Part shown: positions 57,151-64,000 of the stretch, in pieces | Numbering within the stretch: the stretch's first letter is position 1 | Layout of the letters: every line of letters starts with the position of its first letter | From: Adiantum capillus-veneris | Lineage: Eukaryota > Streptophyta > Polypodiopsida > Polypodiales > Pteridaceae | Assembly: GCA_014529385.2 (NCBI GenBank) | Contig: CM043943.1 | Coordinates: 104,876,355-104,940,354, forward strand | Direction: 5' to 3' | DNA: 64,000 bases | Notes under the pieces: generated by a model | What the model was told of the DNA's origin: nothing | What the model saw: the letters and a program-made list of their open reading frames with translations, nothing else | The model's database searches: none | Program-made: the position numbers and the translations under genes

Positions 57151-57746
57151 GGGAAGATAACACTGATCAGAGGACTTAGAACATAAAGTTACATCTGCAT
57201 GTTTTGTGTATGGCAGGGAGGACATATATTCACAATACTAGACGATCGAGTTGCACAAGCGCGACTCCAGCTCGACAACACTGCAAGGTTCGTTATCTGC
57301 ATCCAATTTTCCACGCGCATGCATTTGCTTGGCGCAACACATAAATTGTACGGGGCAGGGCACGGCTTCCGTTTCTTATAATTTTTTGGAGAGACCATAG
57401 AAGTAGCTTACAATACACACACACACACAAAGATACACACACACACACACACCATAGAAGTAGCTTACAATACACACATAGAGATACACACACACACAGG
57501 GAAGATAACATTGATCAGAGGACATAGAACATAAAGTTACATCTGTGTGTTTTGTGTATGGCAGGGAGGACATATATTCACAATACTACACGATCCAATT
57601 GCACAAGCGTGACTCCTGCTCGACAACACTGCAAGGTTCGTTATCTGCATCCAATTTTCCATGTGCATGCGTTTGCTTGGTGCAACACATAAATTCTACG
57701 GGGCAGGGCACGGCTTCCGTTTCTTATAATTTTTTTGGAGAGACCA
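57151..57746 (+). repeat. Local duplication of an exon-like unit
   Basis: 57151-57397 is repeated at 57499-57746 (offset 348 bp) with under 10% difference. The short sequence GAAGTAGCTTACAATACACA occurs at 56979, 57400 and 57457, next to CA runs at each junction, suggesting that the CA runs mediated the duplication. Confidence 0.9.
57217..57287 (+). CDS. Exon-like piece, first copy
   Basis: Preceded by TTTTGTGTATGGCAG (acceptor-like) and followed by GTTCGT. Reads GGHIFTILDDRVAQARLQLD then NTA, open throughout. The second copy at 57565-57635 carries changes including an in-frame stop (TGA) in this reading, as expected if one copy is decaying. Family unknown. Confidence 0.3.
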
Positions 57747-57875
57747 CAGTGCCAACTCTCCACCATACTTTTGTATGGCACCTCTGTATGATGTGCACTA
57801 TATACTTTGCACTTTCAATCTATGACGTTTCATTGCAAGACGACATGTTTAACTATTCACATTGTTTTTTTGTAG

Positions 57876-57935
57876 CTCGACTCAAAAATCGGCCTGTAGA
57901 TTGGACAATCGAAAAGCAGCTGTACAACATTCCAG
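57876..57935 (+). CDS. Exon-like piece of 60 bp
   Basis: Bounded by TTTTTTTGTAG (acceptor-like) and CCAG|GTCAGT (donor-like). Reads RLKNRPVDWTIEKQLYNIP. Good splice borders on both sides and coding-like content, but no family is recognised and the phase does not match a direct join to 57217-57287. Confidence 0.35.
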
Positions 57936-57941
57936 GTCAGT

Positions 57942-59121
57942 AAAGCAATTTATTTATTATTGCAGCTCATTCATGCTTTATCTATTTGCTTGTTTTATAT
58001 TTTTTGCATTACTTCCTTTGCTTTGGTTTATTTGGATCTGGTTTTCAAGACTATACACTTGATGTCAATCAACATTTTCACATGTTAGTTACACACGCAA
58101 CTCTTTACAGGCGGGTGCTAAACAATACATGTGATGTATTATAGTAGTGAAGTTACCTTGTGCATCTTTACTTTAGCTCTAAATACTAGGTGTCAAAATA
58201 AATGATGTCATACTATATATGTTCTCGTTTCTCTCGTACTAGGTGTCAGTATGAAGTTCTCAAGACCTAGAAGATTACAGTCCAAGTATTAATAAGCTAG
58301 GGAGAAAACTGCAACCAACTTGAAACTAGCTTACCATCCATATGCTAGGTCATGGTTTAAAATTACTACATTTTATAAATATTGGAGCATGCAATCTGAC
58401 ATCTCTGCTTACAATCTAGAAATATATCCCTCCTGCACGCCGGCATACCTCACATATATAGCGATATGTGGGCAGATAGATAGCGATAGCGATATGTGGG
58501 CAGATAAATAGCGATAGTGATAGCGATATGTAGCGATAGCGATAAATAGACTCTCCTACTTCCTTTACTTTTGTATTATTGTTGGGTGCTTTGCCATCGG
58601 ATTGGGAACAACAAGACTTAACAGCATTGCATCTAAAATCCTTACCAGTTCAAGATACAAACCACGATTCAATAGTAACCCCTCTCTATTCATGACACGG
58701 ATGAGTGATATTTGAACAAAAAAGAGGCATGAATTATAATCATAAAGGAGCTATCCATGTTAACCCAAACGACTTTTTATCTTATCGTAAGATAGAATGT
58801 CAATGTAACAAGCAATACATTGGCAGATCCCTTCAACAAAAAATGTGTTCTCTTGCTCAGTGATCTTGTCCAACTACCCCCAATTTGTAATGATGCACGG
58901 GAGCTTTGTAACACATGCCATATCACAAGCTCGGTCCACTGTCTACATGCAACTTTCTACAGGATGCATGCTCTATAAGACATGCAACGGACCAATTGTA
59001 GCCTAAGATCAATTGTACCTTGGGTGCATGTATTATAGATGAGGTGCATATGCATGACTACATCAACAACTCTACTCTGATATTTGTACTCACAGATCAA
59101 ACATCCAATACTATAACAACC
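57942..59121. other. Unassigned AT-rich DNA with a small minisatellite
   Basis: No element or gene recognised. Units of GCGATATGTGGGCAGATA and TAGCGATAGCGATA repeat at about 58456-58550. Confidence 0.45.
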
Positions 59122-59215
59122 TGGCCTTGAATAAGTTGTACAATCAAACTGACATTACAAAAGTTGAACTGGCCTTGAATAAGTTGTACAATCAAACTGA
59201 CATTACAAAAGTTGA
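59122..59215. repeat. 47-bp tandem duplication
   Basis: 59122-59168 and 59169-59215 are identical or nearly so. Confidence 0.9.
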
Positions 59216-59436
59216 AATGAAGATGAAAGGGGGTAACATAAATTTCCCTCAGTAGTGCCTCCTAGACCTAAGTTCAATGAGCTAGATTTGATCGCAATTG
59301 GCATGTGCTGCATGATCACTGAAAACACCGACTTGACAATCAGTGTGGCAAATAGTGCAATATGCTTTGTCGATGCCATAACACAAAACACAGAAGGTGA
59401 GGTTACATGTATCGCTGTCCTCATTCATTGTACTCA

Positions 59437-59834
59437 TAATAACTACAAAAGAAGAAAGGCAATACACAATCGACATCCACTTTCTATTCTACCAACCATT
59501 TGAGTGAAAAATTTCTTTCTGAAATACTTTTCGTTTGCAAGAATTTACATGTAGCATGTATACTAGAAAAAACATTCATCAATAGACAACCTCGCTTGGA
59601 TATAATCTCAAATGTAACCATCTCTATAACCTTGAATAATTGATGCACTTAACTGTGTCTCCTCCCATAAACATTATAGCATTTTTCAAATGTATATCCC
59701 TTTCACGAAGTGCCCCCCTTGCCAAATTAGTCATGCTCTTGATCCCTTCAATGCTAGATACTAAATGTCAATTTTCATATGTCCTATTGTATTCTATAGA
59801 TGTTATATAGCAAGGCCCACTAAGCAAGACTAGT
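59437..59834 (+). repeat. Dispersed repeat, shorter copy
   Basis: Matches 43463-44112 with an internal part missing. Confidence 0.75.
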
Positions 59835-59877
59835 TGCATCCGCTGAAACTCCTTGACGATCTTGCCAAACCTCTTGA

Positions 59878-60005
59878 GGACATCATGGGTAGAGTCTTGA
59901 TGTGTTTCTCATAAGTAGGCCGGACAAAAATTTCAAGTGCTGGACATCATGGGTAGAGTCTTGATGTGTTTCTCATAAGTAGGCCGGACAGCACTTTCAA
60001 GTGCC
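59878..60005 (-). repeat. 64-bp tandem duplication next to the inverted repeat
   Basis: Units 59878-59941 and 59942-60005. On the minus strand the right-hand flank (59840-59900) reads THDVLKRFGKIVKEFQRMQ, coding-like, so it may be part of the same unknown gene as the inverted-repeat arms. Confidence 0.85.
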
Positions 60006-60062
60006 TTCAAGCACTTGCATGAGAGAAGGAGGGGGAAGTCCCTAAGTCCACTGCCTCAAGCC

Positions 60063-60365
60063 CTACATCAAGCTGCTTCAGCTTCGTAGCAAGGATATAA
60101 GTCACCTTCGAGTACCCAGAGAGCGGCCTGTCGTCATGCAGCTTCGACAGCAGCTCATCAAGGTCGTTGGAGGAAGCAAGATTCTCACGTCTGATGAGTG
60201 TTTTCTTGTGTGAGAGAAGTAGCTCGAATGAGGGGATGGGGTGTGGAGATCGCCTATTGCCACTGTCTTCAGAATGGGTTTTCCTTCCTCTCTTACCGAT
60301 TCGAAAAGAGCGCGTGCATCCACAGGGGTGGGAGACCCATCATAGAGAAATCCATTAGGCTGCGT
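60063..60365 (-). pseudogene. Coding-like exon in the left arm
   Basis: On the minus strand it follows an acceptor-like TTTCGATTCACAG (60366-60378 region) and reads GFLYDGSPTPVDARALFESV, then VAIGDLHTPSPHSSYFSHTR. A frame change part-way (after SSDV) leads to an early stop, so this copy is broken compared with the right arm. Protein family not recognised. Confidence 0.4.
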
Positions 60366-60483
60366 ACCTGTGAATCGAAAGGAAACAAAACTTAACAGTG
60401 TAACTATGAAAGGAAACTGTAGCTAAACTTGGCAGGGAGGAAGGAAGGATTACCCCTCTCGAGCGCCTGTGCCATTGGCTCCC

Positions 60484-60600
<117 letters not shown>

Positions 60601-60617
60601 CTGAAATTGGCGCATGA

Positions 60618-60691
60618 GATTCGTTACGACTATCTGCACTGCACCTGAGGGTTACTGTACTAAGGTGCAGTGCAGATAGTCATAACGAATC
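60618..60691. ncRNA. 29-bp hairpin at the centre of the inverted repeat
   Basis: 60618-60646 pairs with 60663-60691 with a single mismatch around a 16-base loop. Size and pairing would suit a small-RNA precursor stem, but no expression evidence exists and it may be only the turn of the foldback. Confidence 0.35.
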
Positions 60692-60818
60692 ACGCGCGCT
60701 CTCTGATTTTTGAGCCTCTCTCTCTCTCTCGTGGGGAGCCAATGGCACAGGCGCTTGAGAGAGGTAATCCTTCCTTCCTCCCTGCCAAGTGTAGCTACAG
60801 TTTCCTTCCATAGTTACA

Positions 60819-61334
60819 TTGTTAAGCTTTGTTTCCTTTCGATTCACTGGTGCACATCCTAATGCCTATCTATATGACGGGTCTCCCACCCATGTGAATG
60901 CACACGCTCTTTTTGAATCGGCAAGAGAGGAAGGAAAACCCATTTTGAAGGGCGTGGCAATAGGAGATCTCCACACCCCATCCCCTCATTCGAGCTACTT
61001 CTCTCACACAAGCAAGCACTCTTCAGACGTGGAGAATCTTGCTTCCTCCAACGACCTTGATGGGCTGTTGTTGAAGCTGTATGACAGGCCGCTCTCTGGG
61101 TACTCGAAGGTCACTTACATCCTTGCTACAAAGTTGAAGCAGCTTGATGTAGGGCTTGAGGACGTATATGACCCGCTGTCGGGGGATAGTATGCGAAAGG
61201 TGAGCCGGGAAGGCACTGGGCCCCTGGCTGTGAGAGGTGCGGGGAAAAGAGGTGCAGCAGACACAATTCGCAAAAACAGAGCTCAAAACAAACAGTACGC
61301 TTTATACGAAAGAACCAATAGTATCCATGATTAA
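60819..61334 (+). CDS. Coding-like frame in the right arm, unknown protein
   Basis: An open frame of up to 171 codons. The conserved part (about 60855-61185) reads PNAYLYDGSPTHVNAHALFE, GVAIGDLHTPSPHSSYFSHT, DLDGLLLKLYDRPLSGYSKV and TYILATKLKQLDVGLEDVYD. It is open along the whole arm, unlike the left copy. The region before PNAYL looks like intron and acceptor sequence (TTTCCTTTCGATTCACTGG, where the left arm has CACAG), so the real exon may start near 60852. I do not recognise the family. Confidence 0.4.
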   Translation: MLSFVSFRFTGAHPNAYLYDGSPTHVNAHALFESAREEGKPILKGVAIGDLHTPSPHSSYFSHTSKHSSDVENLASSNDLDGLLLKLYDRPLSGYSKVTYILATKLKQLDVGLEDVYDPLSGDSMRKVSREGTGPLAVRGAGKRGAADTIRKNRAQNKQYALYERTNSIHD

Positions 61335-62349
61335 TCAATCGTTAATGGAGATTTTTATGATCTTCACAAAGGTTAACCTGTCACAATCCAGGTGTTAAAC
61401 AAGACGATCAGTAGGAACTGCCTTGGAATGACTTCTGCCTTCAATTCCAATAGCCTTGGTTGGTCCGATTTGATTTAAGGATGCTGGTTGATTTCGGATT
61501 AAACGGCTTGGGCGGCTTAGAAAGCTTAGGTTTGGCTTAATGAGATTAAGGTTTAAGCTTGGCTTAAGGGTTTAGAGATTAGGCCTACCGGAGAGAAGAT
61601 GTTGAATCCCCAAAGAAGAGAGCTTTGGCTGCTTGGCTTAAGGAGATAGAGATTAGGCTTAGCTTAATTAAGGGTGAGATTAGGCTATGAGTTAGGAGCT
61701 TGAGATAGGTTTGAAAGCTTGGCTTGTCAAGCTTATGAAGCTTAGCATGGTTATGGCTAAAGAAATCGATGAAAGAGCTTAAGATTATGAGGTTTTGAAG
61801 TAAATCCCGGCTAATGATTGCTTAAGCTTGAGTAACGAGGACGTGGCTAGGCTTCGAGAGCTTTAGATTAACGCTAATGAGTTTTTGAAGCTTTGGCTTG
61901 GCTTCCCTCTAAAGAGAGAGCGCTCCCCAAATGAATGAGGTGCGCCCCAAAAAAAATCACACAAGTGTCCCAAGGAGAGCCCCACCTTTTCTTTTATACC
62001 TTTGCATGAGCTTTTCTTGCTAAAAGGGGCCTAGGCACCCATTAGCGATGTCGCTAATGGGTACCCCCTGGTGACATGGCAGGCGAGTTGCCGAGTAGCA
62101 CTGAATCCAGCGCCGCTGGTGCTGAAAAGCATCGCGTGGAGGTATCATGCCTTTTTCGTTTTTGTGGCGAGGACGACTGAGCGCCGTAATGGCCAGCACG
62201 AGCGAAAACTCCTCTGCCTGCGCTACCATTTCGGCTCAGCTCGGCATGCCCACCTTATCTTCACACACAATGTCCAATTTTTTTATTAAAAAAGGCGGGC
62301 AGCCTTTAATAGTGGGTGGTCGGTCTTAGTGGCATGGCTTGGGCAGTCA
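61335..62349. other. Low-complexity DNA without a clear gene
   Basis: 61440-61900 is dominated by variants of GGCTTAA/AGCTT words. On the minus strand GGTATAAAAGAAAAGG near 61993-62005 is TATA-like and could belong to an LTR of the element entering at 63999, but LTR ends are not visible to me. Confidence 0.35.
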
Positions 62350-62720
62350 TTGAATTAGGCCCTTGGGCGGCCGGCGCTTTGCAAGGCACCATATTTGGTA
62401 CACATTTCGATTGACCAAGGCATCACATTCGGTGATACATGCCGGCCATGCAATGTTTTGCAGCAAGTAAAAGGCTCCATGTTTAATACACATGTCGGCC
62501 AAGGCAATGCCAAGCACAACATCTCACTTAAGCAGTCCCTGCCAACAATCTCATCATGAATGTGCTTTCCTTTATCAATGGCTTCAATCACACTGCAAGC
62601 TTCCAAAATACCCATATACGCCACTCTGATACAATATCGGGCAAGGCATTGGTAAGCATAACACCTTTGCCCTAACAGCCCGTCGAGCAACCTCATCATG
62701 AAATTTGTTGCTTCCACTGC
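62350..62720 (-). pseudogene. PPR-repeat gene fragment, decayed
   Basis: The minus strand reads ACSVIEAIDKGKHIHDEIVG, the inter-repeat wording typical of plant pentatricopeptide-repeat proteins, and further on IEMCTKYGALQSA, the MYxKCGAL helix. Between them the adjacent frame gives LADMCIKHGAFYLL, another such helix, so at least two frame changes have occurred. Such proteins bind organelle RNA; this piece is too short and broken to work. Confidence 0.55.
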
Positions 62721-63269
62721 GTTCCAAACCTTGGCTGTTGCTCAAAATTCCAAAATGGCACACCGATCAAGCGGACTGGACTAGTAAATAACCGGCCCCC
62801 AGTGAATCTTTGTCGGCCAATATCGTGGCGATCGCGACTATGATCACTGATCTGAAAAGACCGATGCGTTCCACAAAGTGAGCACTTCAGCCTGATGCAT
62901 TCATTTCATTTTTGTCCCCTCAACTGCAGTTGCCCAGTCCGGCATGGATCTGCAATCAACTCTAACTTCAAGTTGCCATAACTTCTTATCTGTAGCTCCG
63001 ATTGACGAGCCGTAAAGACAGGCACGTAGTGCCCTTCAAGTACCTCAACTCTGATTAATCAAATCCCAACTATGACCACTTCAAACATACTCACTGTTTA
63101 GCATTACCATGATATCCTTTGGCCCTTAGAGCCCCATCTGGTACACTTTTAGCTTAAAAATTGCTTGTTAGAAAGCCCTTATAACTGCTGAATAATTATG
63201 TAGGATTCAAATACACCTGATTGGCATTCCTTTGCTCATTTTCTTGTCATGGAAGCGGAGCGGCAGGAC
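62721..63269. other. Unassigned DNA, possibly LTR
   Basis: If the polypurine tract at about 63271-63285 is real, this is the start of the 3' LTR of the right-hand Ty3 element. No other feature seen. Confidence 0.3.
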
Positions 63270-63999
63270 ATCCACCCCCTCTGAACCTGCACAGCCTCCA
63301 GTCTGTGCCAATTGCACTTAATCATCTTCATTAAAATCATCATCAGACATATCACCTGATGTATACATAACATGATCCTCATGAGGCGGATCTGAATGGG
63401 AATCTTCAAGAACAATCTCACCTTCTCGCTTCTTGAACAACTTGATCCTTTTTCCTGCAAATAGGCACCTTGAGCATAGTGCCTTCTAGTTCACATAACT
63501 GATATGTCGCATTATCAAAAACATGTTGCACCACATATGGTCCAAACAACCGTTTAACCATTTTCTGCATAGCAGAGTATTGGTTCTCCAAGCTACTGTC
63601 ATAGACAAGTACCCAGTCACCATCTTTGATAGCATGTGGTTGTAGTCTGTGCTTTCCATCAAATGTTACCTTATTCTTCAATCTTGCCTCCTTAAGCTTC
63701 TCTTTAGCCTGTTCAATATCCTCTTGACACCTCTTAAGTTGGCGAATACGTAGAGCAAGTAAATCTTCAGTAGACATACCTTCTTCCCATGGCATTATGG
63801 TCCAAGTCGTAACTGCTTCCTCTGTAGGCATGATGGGTTTTTGCCCATGCATCAATTCAAACGGCATAAATCCTGTAACTGAGCTGTGTGTAGTGCGATC
63901 AGCCCATAAAGCAAATGGCAAGAGTTTAAGCCAATCACCAATATGTCCTTCACACGTCTTTAATCTTAACAAAGGTTGCCCAGAATCCTCTGTGTCCAA
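63270..63999 (-). mobile_element. 3' end of a Ty3 element entering from the right
   Basis: The minus-strand frame 63418-63999 is an integrase end: HIGDWLKLLPFALWADRTTH, SVTGFMPFELMHGQKPIMP, then a helical linker and MVKRLFGPYVVQHVFDNATY. The usual acidic tail follows (SDPPHEDHVMYTSGDMSDDD region). A purine-rich AGAGGGGGTGGA on the minus strand near 63271-63282 could be the polypurine tract, with an LTR starting TGTCCTGCCG at 63270. Most of the element lies outside the window. Confidence 0.65.
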
Positions 64000-64000
64000 C

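Overview
The window looks like land-plant nuclear DNA made almost entirely of nested transposable elements. I see no bacterial-style operons, CRISPR arrays, rRNA or tRNA genes. Evidence for a plant: Ty1/copia and several Ty3 lineages with plant-type primer sites (initiator-Met and tRNA-Asp), an L1-type LINE, long GA/CT and CA runs, and a decayed PPR-like reading at 62.4-62.7 kb. A fern or other seed-free plant is my guess from the style of the PPR and polyprotein sequences; it is inference only.

Layout. 1-1635: 5' end of a minus-strand Athila/Tat-type Ty3 element, inserted in a Copia remnant (1636-2193), itself inserted in an older Ty3 element (2194-about 5880). 5880-15018: minus-strand chromovirus-like Ty3 element 'A', holding a small LTR element (6363-8104) and a 430-bp insert in its RT region. 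15019-38467: a fragment of a second copy, 'B', split by two young insertions: a 15.5-kb minus-strand Athila/Tat-type element (15829-31367, target duplication TAAGT) and a 5.2-kb Copia element (32290-37467, target duplication TGGAT). 38468-42450: unknown DNA, then another decayed Ty3 pol fragment. 44662-about 49500: minus-strand L1-type LINE abutting a coding-like segment. 49600-51838: a further Ty3 fragment, 'D'. 51839-54593: 5' part of a third chromovirus-like copy, 'C', on the plus strand. 54594-63269: the only stretch poor in elements, with CA/GA runs, duplicated exon-like pieces, a 1.1-kb inverted repeat and a PPR-like pseudogene. 63270-63999: end of another minus-strand Ty3 element.

The most interesting object is the 15.5-kb element. 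It has near-identical LTRs, a clean target duplication, a primer site and a polypurine tract, yet no reverse transcriptase, RNase H or integrase core is visible. It carries five long open frames: two short ones overlapping by ATGA, a gag/protease frame, a frame with an integrase tail, a second retropepsin-like site and W-x-P-K repeats, and a 1085-residue coiled-coil protein. Two non-coding regions flank the gag-to-W-x-P-K block, one before it in the leader and one after it, before the 1085-residue frame. Together they hold nine copies of a 24-bp palindrome that stays nearly invariant while the surrounding ~284-bp tandem units have diverged. This looks like a non-autonomous element with its own cis-acting system. 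The second notable object is the inverted repeat at 60054-61161, whose centre is a 29-bp near-perfect hairpin.
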